Assembly (NCBI RefSeq): GCF_918741295.1
Contig: NZ_CAKKNB010000004.1
Span: forward strand, 124,001 to 188,000
Source of the DNA: Aquabacterium sp. CECT 9606
GTDB lineage: Bacteria > Pseudomonadota > Gammaproteobacteria > Burkholderiales > Burkholderiaceae_C
Direction: 5' to 3'
Length of the DNA stretch: 64,000 nucleotides
Positions 1-8,376 of the stretch are shown here, in pieces. How positions within the stretch are numbered: position 1 is the stretch's first letter; each line of letters starts with the position of its first letter. A program made the position numbers and the translations under genes. The notes beneath the pieces were generated by a model. That model had not been told where the DNA came from, searched no databases, and worked only from the letters and a program-made list of their open reading frames with translations.

Positions 1-256
1 GCAACTGGTGGTGGCCGGCCATGACTGCGTCCTGCAAAAAGCGCAGGGGGTCGGCCAGAGTGGGGCGGGCATCGCGCTGGTAAAGCGCTGCCATGGTCTG
101 CAGAGCCAGTTGCGAGGCGACTTCGCCTTCGGGATGGCCGCCCATGCCGTCTGCCAGGGCGAACAGGCCGGAATCCCGCGTGTAGCAATAGCCCATGCGG
201 TCTTCATTTTTCTCGCGGCCGCCCTTGCGGCTGATCTGGTAGACAGAGAATCTCAT
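1..256 (-). CDS. PP2C-type Ser/Thr protein phosphatase, N-terminal part (runs off the window)
   Basis: The reading frame starts at the ATG complementary to 254-256 and is open to the window edge, so only about 85 N-terminal residues are visible. It reads MRFSVYQISRKGGREKNEDR and then LFALADGMGGHPEGE. The NEDR and DGMGGH motifs are the first two metal-binding motifs of the PP2C (PPM) family, with D19 and D36 as expected metal ligands. The gene lies 7 bp downstream of the Ser/Thr kinase on the same strand, so the two probably form a kinase/phosphatase pair acting on shared targets. The family call is firm; the substrate is unknown. Confidence 0.85.
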   Translation of the reverse strand, partial: MRFSVYQISRKGGREKNEDRMGYCYTRDSGLFALADGMGGHPEGEVASQLALQTMAALYQRDARPTLADPLRFLQDAVMAGHHQL

Positions 257-263
257 GCTGGCC

Positions 264-1232
264 TCATGCCTTCGCACCTGATTTGAGGTTTTCAAGCTGG
301 AGCTTGACCCGCTCGGAGAACGTCAGCTTGGAATAGCGGCGTTCGGTTTCACGGGCAAGCTCTTTCTGGAGCGCGAACACGCTTTGCGGGCGTGCCAGCG
401 GGTCGAGTGACATGCACCACTCGGTCACTTCCAGGAGGTTATCTGAATACACGTTCCGCAGTCTGGACAGGGACAGGTTCAAACGGTCTTTTTCGAGGCG
501 TTGGGGCGCATCGTTGGGGGGGTACCCCTGCATGCAGGCGTAAATGCACGCGCCGATGGCGTAGATGTCGGTCCAGGGACCCAATGAGCCATCCCGGCGG
601 TACATCTCGGGCGCGGCAAAGCCGGGTGTGTACATGGGGCGGATGAAGTTGCCTTCCTTGGAGAGCACCTCGCGCGCGGCCCCGAAATCGAGCAACACCG
701 CCTTGTTTTCATTGGTGACAAAGACATTGGCCGGCTTGATGTCCAGGTGCAGCATCTTGTGCTGATGGACGATGCGCAGACCGCGCAGCATTTCGTCAAA
801 AAGCGAGCGAATGGTGGATTCGCGGAAAACTTTGTCGCGCTTCAAATCGCGCGCGGTGACGATGAAATCCTGCAAGGTATCTCCTTGCAAGTAATTCATC
901 ACCATGTAAACGGTTTCGTTTTCGCGGAAGAAATTCAACACCGACACCACACTCGGGTGCGAAATCTGCGCGAGCGAACGGCCTTCTTCGAAAAAGCTTT
1001 TCAGGCCCAGGCGGTACAACGGCTGCTTGTCAGGTTTGACGCGCGGGATCAACTCTCCCAGGGCACGTTCTGCCAGAGAAGAGGGGAGGTATTCCTTGAG
1101 CGCCACGAGTCGGTGTTCGGGGTCTTCAGCGAGGTAAACCACACCGAAACCACCGGCAGCCAGTTTCTTGACGACCTGGTAACCCCCCACGACGGTGCCT
1201 GAAGGCAGCGGAGCGGGTTTTGGCTTTGACAT
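264..1232 (-). CDS. Serine/threonine protein kinase (Hanks type)
   Basis: A 322-residue single-domain eukaryotic-like kinase. Visible motifs in order are the glycine loop AAGGFGVVYLA (about residues 25-35), the ATP-anchoring lysine in VALKEYLP (K46), the catalytic loop HLDIKPANV (D164, with L in place of the usual R before D), DFG (182-184), and an APE-type motif (AAPEMY). There is no transmembrane segment or extracellular sensor domain, so it should be cytoplasmic. It is followed 7 bp later by a PP2C phosphatase, the classic antagonistic pair. The divergent yicC starts 32 bp away, so both genes must be expressed from a very short intergenic region. Confidence 0.9.
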   Translation of the reverse strand: MSKPKPAPLPSGTVVGGYQVVKKLAAGGFGVVYLAEDPEHRLVALKEYLPSSLAERALGELIPRVKPDKQPLYRLGLKSFFEEGRSLAQISHPSVVSVLNFFRENETVYMVMNYLQGDTLQDFIVTARDLKRDKVFRESTIRSLFDEMLRGLRIVHQHKMLHLDIKPANVFVTNENKAVLLDFGAAREVLSKEGNFIRPMYTPGFAAPEMYRRDGSLGPWTDIYAIGACIYACMQGYPPNDAPQRLEKDRLNLSLSRLRNVYSDNLLEVTEWCMSLDPLARPQSVFALQKELARETERRYSKLTFSERVKLQLENLKSGAKA

Positions 1233-1263
1233 AATCGGGTTTTGTGTCTGGTGTCAAGTATCT

Positions 1264-2223
1264 ATGTCAGTCTACTCCATGACCGGCTTTGCCAGCGCGG
1301 TCGCGTCGGTTCCGGAACACAGCGGCGACGCCTCTGATGATGCGGATTCGTCCAGCGCGACACGCTCGGCGGCGAACACGGCAACCAAGTCTCCAACCGG
1401 TGGGGTCGGGGCCGAGTTGCGCTCGGTCAACAGCCGATTCCTGGATCTGAGCTTCAAGCTGTCTGACGAGTTTCGGGCCCTGGAGCCCGCCTTGCGTGAT
1501 TTGCTGACAGCTTCATTTCGGCGCGGCAAGATCGAACTGAAGATGCAACCGCAAAGACCGGTCGAAACGGCCTGGCCGCAACCGCAGGCTGACCAGTTGC
1601 ACAGCCTGGCGCGTCTGGAGGGCATGGTGCAGAACTGGCTGCCCAAGGCCACGCCGTTGTCGGTCAACGAGATCATGAACTGGTGCCGCACCGCCGGCCC
1701 GATCGCCAAATTGGAAGAGGTGGCCCTGGATGCCGCCCGCCAGAGCATCGAAGGCTTGTTGGAGGCCCGCCAGCGCGAGGGCAAGCGCCTGGTGGCCATC
1801 TTGGTGGACAAGCTCAATGGCCTGAAAGCCCTGGCCGAGCAGGCGATGCCGCTGGTGCCCCAGGCCGTGCTGCGCCAGCAGGAACGTTTCGTGCAGCGCT
1901 ACAAAGAGGCACTGGAGGCTGTGGGCGGCAGCATCACCGAAGAGGCGGCCCAGGAGCGCGCCTTGAGCGAGGCGGCGGCCTACGCCTTGCGCATCGATGT
2001 CGATGAAGAGCTGACACGCCTGAAGGCGCACCTGGACGAGATCGCGCGCCTGCTTAAAAAGGGCGGTGAAGTGGGCAAGCGCCTGGACTTCCTGATTCAG
2101 GAACTGCACCGCGAGGCCAACACGCTGGGCTCCAAGGCCGCGGCACTGGAGCTGACCCAGATCTCGGTCGAGATGAAGGTGCTGATCGAGCAAATGCGTG
2201 AACAGGTTCAGAACATCGAATGA
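1264..2223 (+). CDS. yicC: YicC/YloC family endoribonuclease
   Basis: A 319-residue protein starting [12 protein letters not shown], the typical YicC N-terminus, with the [16 protein letters not shown] block and a C-terminal [19 protein letters not shown] block characteristic of the family. E. coli YicC, about 287 residues, is a ribonuclease or RNase adaptor involved in small-RNA turnover. This copy is longer because of a Ser/Ala/Asp-rich insert at about residues 14-43. The start at 1264 was chosen over an upstream in-frame start because the family motif begins there. Its stop lies 47 bp before the chosen gmk start; an alternative gmk start at 2220 would overlap it as ATGA. Confidence 0.92.
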   Translation: MSVYSMTGFASAVASVPEHSGDASDDADSSSATRSAANTATKSPTGGVGAELRSVNSRFLDLSFKLSDEFRALEPALRDLLTASFRRGKIELKMQPQRPVETAWPQPQADQLHSLARLEGMVQNWLPKATPLSVNEIMNWCRTAGPIAKLEEVALDAARQSIEGLLEARQREGKRLVAILVDKLNGLKALAEQAMPLVPQAVLRQQERFVQRYKEALEAVGGSITEEAAQERALSEAAAYALRIDVDEELTRLKAHLDEIARLLKKGGEVGKRLDFLIQELHREANTLGSKAAALELTQISVEMKVLIEQMREQVQNIE

Positions 2224-2270
2224 GCGCCGATAACCTGTCGAATGAAGCGGCATTTGCCGGAGGTGACGAA

Positions 2271-2891
2271 ATGGACTACCCGGGCAATCTTTTCGTGGTC
2301 TCGGCCCCCAGCGGGACGGGCAAATCCAGCCTGGTCAAGGCCCTGCTGGAGCTGGATTCGCGCTTGCTGGTGTCGATCTCGCACACCACCCGGCCTCCGC
2401 GAGGCCAGGAGCAACACGGCCGCGAATACCTGTTCATCGAGGAAACCGAGTTTCGCGGAATGATTGCGCATGGCGATTTCTTCGAATGGGCCGAGGTGCA
2501 CGGCAACCTGTATGGCACCTCGCGCCACGCGATCGAGGAGCGGATCAAGGGCGGCGAAGACGTGGTACTGGAGATCGATTGGCAGGGCGCCCTGCAGATC
2601 AAGAAAATCTTCCCGAATGCCGTGCTGATTTTCATTCTGCCGCCCAGCTACGAGGAGTTGCTGCAGCGTTTGCACCGCCGTGGCGAGGACACCTCGGACG
2701 TGATCGAAATCCGCATGAGCAACGCCAAGGTCGAGGTCGAGCAGGCGCAATTCTTCGATTACGTGGTGGTCAACAGCCTGTTTGAGACCGCTTTGTTCGA
2801 TTTAAAAGCCATTGTTCACGCGCAGCGGTTAAAATACGCAGCTCAGCGTCGCAACAAATCTGCCGTGTTCCGCGCGCTTAACCTGGTCTGA
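2271..2891 (+). CDS. gmk: Guanylate kinase
   Basis: Phosphorylates GMP to GDP with ATP, a step in GTP and (p)ppGpp supply. The 206-residue protein starts [20 protein letters not shown], with the P-loop SAPSGTGKS near residues 10-18, the GMP-binding segment [11 protein letters not shown], and [10 protein letters not shown]. The start at 2271 is preferred because GGAGGTGA ends 4 nt upstream and the length then matches the family. An in-frame ATG at 2220, overlapping the yicC stop, would add 17 residues. rpoZ follows 34 bp later, in the usual proteobacterial order. Confidence 0.95.
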   Translation: MDYPGNLFVVSAPSGTGKSSLVKALLELDSRLLVSISHTTRPPRGQEQHGREYLFIEETEFRGMIAHGDFFEWAEVHGNLYGTSRHAIEERIKGGEDVVLEIDWQGALQIKKIFPNAVLIFILPPSYEELLQRLHRRGEDTSDVIEIRMSNAKVEVEQAQFFDYVVVNSLFETALFDLKAIVHAQRLKYAAQRRNKSAVFRALNLV

Positions 2892-2925
2892 GCCCTGTTC
2901 AGTCCCATTTTCAAGAGGTTCCACC

Positions 2926-3129
2926 ATGGCCCGCATCACCGTTGAAGACTGCCTGACCAAGATCCCCAACCGCTTCCAGTTGGTGCTGGCCGCGACCTAC
3001 CGCGCGCGCATGCTGAGCCAGGGCCACACGCCCAAGATCGAATCGCGCAACAAGCCCGGTGTGACCGCTCTGCGCGAAATCGCCGCCGGCCAAGTCGGCA
3101 TCGAGATGCTGCGCAAGGTCCCAACCTGA
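2926..3129 (+). CDS. rpoZ: DNA-directed RNA polymerase omega subunit
   Basis: A 67-residue protein reading [20 protein letters not shown] and ending LRKVPT, a clear omega subunit. Omega helps assemble the beta' subunit and forms part of a ppGpp-binding site on RNA polymerase. It sits between gmk and the (p)ppGpp synthetase/hydrolase, the conserved order in proteobacteria. A strong intrinsic terminator follows the gene, so gmk-rpoZ probably ends here and spoT is at least partly transcribed separately. Confidence 0.97.
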   Translation: MARITVEDCLTKIPNRFQLVLAATYRARMLSQGHTPKIESRNKPGVTALREIAAGQVGIEMLRKVPT

Positions 3130-3176
3130 TCGGATTTGCGCGCTGGCACTGCCAGCTGCTTGCTCAAAAGCAAGTC

Positions 3177-3203
3177 AACGGCCCGCCTTGGTGGGCCGTT
3201 TTC
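3177..3203 (+). terminator. Intrinsic terminator after rpoZ
   Basis: A GC-rich hairpin with arms at about 3177-3186 and 3191-3200 (ACGGCCCGC pairing with GTGGGCCGT through one G-U pair) and a four-base loop, followed by TTTTC. It lies 48 bp after the rpoZ stop and 60 bp before the spoT start. Confidence 0.8.
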
Positions 3204-3263
3204 TATTTCGGTGATTGACACGCTTGGTGTCTGGCCCTCTCGTTCCGCGCTAAAGTAGTTCGC

Positions 3264-5474
3264 ATGACCCAGGCCACTTCCGACGCCGCCGCGGCTTCCT
3301 TCGCGGCGCTGACCCACAAACTCGACTATCTGGACGAGGCGGATGCGCGCCGCGTGCGCGACGCCTACCGCTTCGCCGACGAAGCCCACCTGGGGCAATT
3401 CCGCGCCAGCGGCGAGCCCTACATCACCCACCCGATCGCGGTCGCCGGCCTGTGCGCCGACTGGAAGCTCGATGCCCAGGCCATCATGGCCGCGTTGATG
3501 CACGACGCCATGGAAGACTGCGGCGTCACCAAGATCGAGTTGATCGAGCGCTTTGGCGCGCCCACCGCCGAGCTGGTCGATGGCCTGACCAAGCTGGACA
3601 AACTGCAGTTCTCGACCAAGGAAGAATCGCAGGCCGAGTCTTTCCGCAAGATGCTGCTGGCCATGGCGCGCGATGTGCGCGTCATCCTGATCAAGCTGGC
3701 CGACCGCCTGCACAACATGCGCACCATGGCCGCGATGGTGGCGCACAAGCGCACGCGCATCGCCAAGGAAACGCTGGACATCTACGTGCCGATCGCGCAC
3801 CGGCTGGGCCTGAACCAGACCTACCGCGAGTTGCAGGAGCTGTCCTTCCAGTACATCAACCCCTGGCGTTATGGCGTGCTGTCGAAGGCGGTGAAAAAAA
3901 CGCGCGGTAACCGCCGCGACCTGGTGGACCGCATCCAGCGTGAAGTGGAGCTGGCCTTTGGCGCGGCCGACATGGTGGTCGAGGTCTATGGCCGCGAGAA
4001 AACCATCTTCTCGATCTATCACAAGATGATCGAGAAGAACCTGACCTTCGCCCAGGTCAGCGACATCTTCGGCTTCCGCATCGTCACGCGCGAGTTGCTG
4101 GACTGTTACCGCGCCCTGGGCGTGTTGCACCAGCTGTACAAGCCGCTGCCGGGCCGCTTCAAAGACTACATCGCCATCCCCAAGGCCAATGGCTACCAGT
4201 CACTCCACACGACCTTGGTGAACCCGGTGGGCACGGCGGTGGAGTTCCAGCTGCGTTCGCAGGCCATGCACGCGGTGGCCGAGAAGGGCATCGCCGCGCA
4301 CTGGATGTACAAGACGCAAGAAGGGGCAGGCGCAGAGGCCTCGCCTCAACAGGCGGCCGTGTGGCTGCAGTCGCTGATCGACATCCAGCACGAGACACGC
4401 GATTCGGCCGAGTTCCTGGAGCACTTGAAGATCGACTTGTTCCCCGAGTCGGTCTACGTGTTCACGCCCAAATCGCGCATCCTGGCGCTGCCACGTGGCG
4501 CCACCTCAGTGGACTTCGCCTATGCGATTCACAGCGACGTGGGCGATCACTGCGTGGCGGTCAAGATCAATGGCGAGGCCGCGGCCTTGCGCACTGAGCT
4601 GCGCAGCGGTGATGTGGTTGAGATCATCACGGCGCCGAGTGCGCGGCCCAACCCGGGCTGGCTGAACTTCGTGAGCACGGGCCGGGCCCGCTCCAAGATC
4701 CGCCATTACCTGAAGAACATGGAGACGGAAGAGTCGCTGGAGCTGGGCGAGAAGCTGCTGACGCAAGCGCTGCGCGCCGAGGGCCTGGCCATGCCGCCGG
4801 GCGACGAAACCAGCGAAGGTGCCAGCGGTGCCACCTGGCAGGCCCTGATCCGCTGGGGTGGCAACCGCAGCAAGGATGATTTGTGCGTGGACATCGGCCT
4901 GGGCCGCAAGATCAGCAACATGGTGGCCAAGCGCCTGGCGCAGCTCATGGCCGAGTCGGGCGAGCGGCCTGATGCCCTGACCCTGACCCTGGGTCGCTTT
5001 GCCGATTCCGAATCGCCGTCGCACGGCGGTGTGGTGATCGATGGCAGCGAAGGCGCCACGATGCAATTGGCGCCGTGCTGCAAGCCCATCCCAGGCGATC
5101 CGATCGCGGGCTACCTGGGCCGTGGTGAAGGCCTGGTGGTGCACACGCAGATGTGCGGCGTCGGCAGGCGCTTGTTCGAGCGCGACAGCGAGCGCTGGAT
5201 CGACGTGAGCTGGGCCGACGAGCCCACACGGCCTTTCGAGACAGCCATCCAGGTGCTGGTGGCCAATGGCAAGGGCGTGCTGGCGCAGGTGGCCGCGTCC
5301 ATCAGCAGCGCCGAGACCGACATCACCCACATCGAGATGGGCGACGAACGCCTGGGCGAAACCGCCGAGCTGAAGTTGACGCTGGCCGTGCGCGATGTGG
5401 AGCACCTGAACGACGTACTGCGCACGCTCAAGCGTTGCCCGGTGGTGCTCAAGGCCGGCCGCGTCAATCCCTGA
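3264..5474 (+). CDS. spoT: Bifunctional (p)ppGpp synthetase/hydrolase, RSH family
   Basis: Makes and degrades the alarmone (p)ppGpp in the stringent response. The 736-residue protein has the full RSH layout: an HD hydrolase domain (residues about 25-200, with HDAMED at 80-85 and LADRLHNMRT at 145-154, so hydrolase residues are kept), a synthetase domain (about 240-350, with GREKTIFSIYHKM and YKPLPGRFKDYIAIPK), a TGS domain (from VYVFTPKSRILALP) and a C-terminal ACT domain. The intact HD motif points to the bifunctional SpoT/Rel type rather than hydrolase-dead RelA. It ends at 5474, immediately next to the greB stop on the other strand. Confidence 0.95.
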   Translation: MTQATSDAAAASFAALTHKLDYLDEADARRVRDAYRFADEAHLGQFRASGEPYITHPIAVAGLCADWKLDAQAIMAALMHDAMEDCGVTKIELIERFGAPTAELVDGLTKLDKLQFSTKEESQAESFRKMLLAMARDVRVILIKLADRLHNMRTMAAMVAHKRTRIAKETLDIYVPIAHRLGLNQTYRELQELSFQYINPWRYGVLSKAVKKTRGNRRDLVDRIQREVELAFGAADMVVEVYGREKTIFSIYHKMIEKNLTFAQVSDIFGFRIVTRELLDCYRALGVLHQLYKPLPGRFKDYIAIPKANGYQSLHTTLVNPVGTAVEFQLRSQAMHAVAEKGIAAHWMYKTQEGAGAEASPQQAAVWLQSLIDIQHETRDSAEFLEHLKIDLFPESVYVFTPKSRILALPRGATSVDFAYAIHSDVGDHCVAVKINGEAAALRTELRSGDVVEIITAPSARPNPGWLNFVSTGRARSKIRHYLKNMETEESLELGEKLLTQALRAEGLAMPPGDETSEGASGATWQALIRWGGNRSKDDLCVDIGLGRKISNMVAKRLAQLMAESGERPDALTLTLGRFADSESPSHGGVVIDGSEGATMQLAPCCKPIPGDPIAGYLGRGEGLVVHTQMCGVGRRLFERDSERWIDVSWADEPTRPFETAIQVLVANGKGVLAQVAASISSAETDITHIEMGDERLGETAELKLTLAVRDVEHLNDVLRTLKRCPVVLKAGRVNP

Positions 5475-6038
5475 CTAGTCTTTGCCGACAGGCGCGGGGT
5501 AGCTGACCGACAGCACCTCGACGTGCTCCAGACCACCCGGCGTCATCAACTGGATCTCGTCACCCACGCGTGACTTGAGCAAGGCGCGGGCAATGGGGGA
5601 GACCCAACTGACTTCACCTTTCAGATTGTCGACCTCGTCAATGCCCTTGATGGTGACGGTGCGCTCCACATCGTCCTGATTCACGTAGGTGACCGTGGCG
5701 CCGAAGAAGACTTGGTCGTGACCATGGTGCACCGACGGGTCGGCCACTTCGGCGATGTCCAGTCGCTTGGTAAGAAATCGGATGCGGCGGTCGATTTCGC
5801 GCAGGCGCTTCTTGCCGTAGATGTAGTCGCCGTTCTCTGAGCGGTCGCCATTGGAGGCGGCCCAATGCACGATCTCGACGATCTTGGGCCGCTCGACATC
5901 GATCAGCGTGAGCAACTCGTCGCGCAGGCGCTGGTAGCCCTGTGGCGTGAGGTAGTTCTTGGTGCCGGCGGGGATGGGCGACGGGGAGAGATCGTCCTCG
6001 TCGTCCTGGTCGGTTTCCTTGGTGAAGGCCTTGTTCAT
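5475..6038 (-). CDS. greB: Transcription elongation factor GreB
   Basis: Rescues backtracked RNA polymerase by stimulating transcript cleavage. The 187-residue protein has the N-terminal coiled coil (YLTPQGYQRLRDELLTL through RRIRFLTKRLDIAEV), with the acidic GDRSENGDYIYGKK segment that forms the cleavage tip, then a C-terminal FKBP-like domain (FGATVTYVNQDDVERT through SPIARALL). The YIYGKKRLREIDRR wording fits GreB better than GreA. The frame is open upstream, but MNKAFTKETDQ at 6038 gives the normal family length. It is convergent with spoT, with no gap between the two stop codons. Confidence 0.93.
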   Translation of the reverse strand: MNKAFTKETDQDDEDDLSPSPIPAGTKNYLTPQGYQRLRDELLTLIDVERPKIVEIVHWAASNGDRSENGDYIYGKKRLREIDRRIRFLTKRLDIAEVADPSVHHGHDQVFFGATVTYVNQDDVERTVTIKGIDEVDNLKGEVSWVSPIARALLKSRVGDEIQLMTPGGLEHVEVLSVSYPAPVGKD

Positions 6039-6129
6039 GGTGGCTGATTGTGCCCAATGCTTCACGCCGGCCTGTGGTTTGCAGCCGATGGGCCTACCGC
6101 GGCAGGGTGGATCCCGCAAAAATGAAACC

Positions 6130-6828
6130 ATGTCGCAAGTCATCCATCTGGGGCCCGGTGCCCGCATGCTCACCACCCGCGAGGCGGCGAGCCGCTTGGG
6201 TGTCTCTTTGCGCACCGTGCAGCTGTGGGTCGAGGCCGACATCTTGCCGGCGGCGCGCACCCCTGGCGGCCACCGGCGCATTCCTTACAACGCGGTCGAG
6301 GCCCTGGCCTTGAGCACGGGGCTGGGGGGCGATCCGCTGGCGGACCAGGCGCGTCGCCAGGGCAACCCAGCCGCGGTGTTGCCCAAGCCCAGCGCCTTGG
6401 CCAAGGTGCGCCGGGAGGCGCGCCACCACGACATCCTGCTGGTGGCCGACGACCCCTTGTGGCAGGCGCAATGCGCGTCGGCCCTGGAGGTGTTTGAGTC
6501 GGCGCTGAGCTTGCGTTTTGCCGAAACCGGCTACTTGGCCCTGCTGCAGATGGGGCAGCGGCCCCCCGATTTGTTGATCACCAATCTGGAGCTGCCGGGC
6601 ATGGATGGTTTTGCCATGCTGCGCACGCTAGAGCGCTGCGAGACGGTCACGGGCATGGCCGTGTTGGCCTTGACCTCATTGAAGCCCGAGGCCATCGCCG
6701 CGCGGGGTGGGTTGCCGAGCTGGGTGGAGTTGTTCTCGTGGCCGGTGTCGCCCGAAGCCCTGGCGGTGAGGGTGGGCCGCTGGATGCTCACACAGCGGCC
6801 ACTGCCTGGCATTCACCCCGATTTGTGA
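6130..6828 (+). CDS. MerR/excisionase-like DNA-binding protein with degenerate receiver domain
   Basis: A 232-residue two-domain protein. Residues about 14-52 form an excisionase/MerR-type winged helix (LTTREAASRLGVSLRTVQLW and RTPGGHRRI). Residues about 100-220 resemble a response-regulator receiver (DILLVADDPLWQ, then LLITNLELPGMDGFAML). The phosphoacceptor Asp is replaced by Asn (N152) and the conserved Lys of the KP motif by Trp (W204), so phosphorylation is unlikely. It diverges from greB across 91 bp. The start at 6130 was chosen just ahead of the helix-turn-helix. Probably a DNA-binding regulator; targets are unknown. Confidence 0.8.
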   Translation: MSQVIHLGPGARMLTTREAASRLGVSLRTVQLWVEADILPAARTPGGHRRIPYNAVEALALSTGLGGDPLADQARRQGNPAAVLPKPSALAKVRREARHHDILLVADDPLWQAQCASALEVFESALSLRFAETGYLALLQMGQRPPDLLITNLELPGMDGFAMLRTLERCETVTGMAVLALTSLKPEAIAARGGLPSWVELFSWPVSPEALAVRVGRWMLTQRPLPGIHPDL

Positions 6829-6956
6829 TGCCCCCCGAAGCAAGGGGACGGTGACAAATACGCAGGAAATCACCTGCGTCGGCCGCCCTTGAATGGCCTC
6901 AAGATGCACGAGTTTTCCGTTGGATGGAATGTGGGCAGTGCAATGAGGTGTGTGTC

Positions 6957-7676
6957 ATGAGTGCGGGCGGTTCATCAAAGGTGTCGGGCAGCAAGCTGGT
7001 GCGCCGCCTTGTGGTGGCGGTGTACTTGGGTTTGTTCGCGGCCGTGGCGTTGGTGTGGCGGAGCCCATCAATGAGCCATTGGCTGGACCCGGCCGTGTTG
7101 AGCCAATTGGGGCGCGACTTGTTGGCTTCGCCCTTGGGGCCTTTGGCCGTGCTGGGGGGGTATGTGCTGGCCGTGGTGTTGGCCATGCCCATCCTGCTGA
7201 TGATTTCGGTGGGCACGCTGGTGTTCGGGCCTTGGGTCGGCATGGTGTATTCGCTGGCGGGCATGCTGAGCGGCGCGGTGGTCACGTATGGCGTGGGGCG
7301 TTTGAGCGGAGCCTATCTGCTGGACCGCTTTGGCGATCCGCAGGTGCAGCATCTGGCGCGCAGCTTGAAGAACCGCAGCTTGCTGGCGATCGTTTTCTTG
7401 CGCGCGTTTCCGGTGGCACCCTTCCTGGTCATCAACGTGACGGCGGGCGCATTGCGGGTGCGTTTTCGTGACTATGTGCTTGGCACGGTGCTGGGCGTGC
7501 TGCCCGGCACGATCATGCTGTCCCTGTTCATGGACCGCCTCGTTGCCGCTTGGCGCAACCCTGGGGTGGGCACTTATGTGGGTGTGGCCTTGTTCCTGGT
7601 GGCGCTGGTGACAGCGGCCAGGGCCTTGCGCAAGCGTTTGGTGCTGGCGATGGCGGCTGAGCCCAAAGCTGGCTGA
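6957..7676 (+). CDS. TVP38/TMEM64 (VTT/DedA-like) inner-membrane protein
   Basis: A 239-residue integral membrane protein with about five to six hydrophobic segments. The family signature region is present: ISVGTLVFGPWVGMVYSLAG followed by SGAVVTYGVGRLSG, then FLRAFPVAPFLVINVTAG. VTT-domain proteins are implicated in lipid scrambling or membrane homeostasis in other organisms; the role here is inferred only from family. The start at 6957 is preferred because AGGTG lies 7 nt upstream; an in-frame ATG at 6924 would add 11 residues. It is convergent with the TonB-like gene, with 30 bp between them. Confidence 0.85.
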   Translation: MSAGGSSKVSGSKLVRRLVVAVYLGLFAAVALVWRSPSMSHWLDPAVLSQLGRDLLASPLGPLAVLGGYVLAVVLAMPILLMISVGTLVFGPWVGMVYSLAGMLSGAVVTYGVGRLSGAYLLDRFGDPQVQHLARSLKNRSLLAIVFLRAFPVAPFLVINVTAGALRVRFRDYVLGTVLGVLPGTIMLSLFMDRLVAAWRNPGVGTYVGVALFLVALVTAARALRKRLVLAMAAEPKAG

Positions 7677-7706
7677 GGCGCTGGCCGGGCAGGGCTGGCA
7701 CCACCC

Positions 7707-8369
7707 TCAGGACTGGGGCAATGCTTGTGCTTCGATGGGCGTGTTGTCGAACACGACTTCCACCCGGATCAGTGACTTGACCTGTTGGCCTTGCACTTCA
7801 CCGGGTTGAAAGTGGGCCTGCAGGAAGGTGTCGCGGGCGGCGTCTTCCATGGGCTTGGGCAAAGAGGGGCCGTCGATGCGCACGCGGCGCACGATGCCGT
7901 TTTCATCGATGAAGAGGGCCAGGATGGTGGTGTAGCGGCCTTGGGTGGTGATCTCCTTGGGGAACGGAACCACCACCGGTACTGAAGGCCTGGGTGCCGT
8001 ACTCAACTGAGGGCGGGGGATGTATTCGCTGCCCGAGGCTTGCGCACCTGGTCCAGGTTCGAGGTCCAGGCCAGCCAGGATGCTGTCGACCAAGAGTGGC
8101 GCTAGGGGCGCCACATCGGCCGGCGCTGTGGGTGTTGCCTCGGAGATGTTCGCCATGGGAGTGCCCATCGTGCTTTGAGCCGGCGAGGTAGGCAGCGTTG
8201 CCTGGGCCAAACGCATTTGAACGACTTGAGCCCCCAACCGGCCTGTGCTCCCTTTCGCCGAAGCGGGCTGGTATTGGTTCAACAGCACCAGCCCCGCAGC
8301 GTGGACCAAGGCCACGTTGAAGATGAGGGCGCCAATGGATGCGCGCCGAGGGGCGCCGGTGACGTTCAT
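7707..8369 (-). CDS. TonB-like C-terminal domain protein at the end of the pilin operon
   Basis: A 220-residue protein with a single N-terminal membrane anchor (about residues 10-30), a proline/alanine-rich periplasmic linker (about 55-135), and a C-terminal TonB-like fold (GRYTTILALFIDENGIVRRV through FQPGEVQGQQVKSLIRVEVV). It starts 7 bp after the pilY1 stop, so it is almost certainly co-transcribed with the minor pilin genes, in the position where pilE usually lies. No ExbB/ExbD genes or TonB-dependent receptor are nearby. A role in pilus assembly or envelope spanning is inference. Confidence 0.75.
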   Translation of the reverse strand: MNVTGAPRRASIGALIFNVALVHAAGLVLLNQYQPASAKGSTGRLGAQVVQMRLAQATLPTSPAQSTMGTPMANISEATPTAPADVAPLAPLLVDSILAGLDLEPGPGAQASGSEYIPRPQLSTAPRPSVPVVVPFPKEITTQGRYTTILALFIDENGIVRRVRIDGPSLPKPMEDAARDTFLQAHFQPGEVQGQQVKSLIRVEVVFDNTPIEAQALPQS

Positions 8370-8376
8370 CAGAGGC

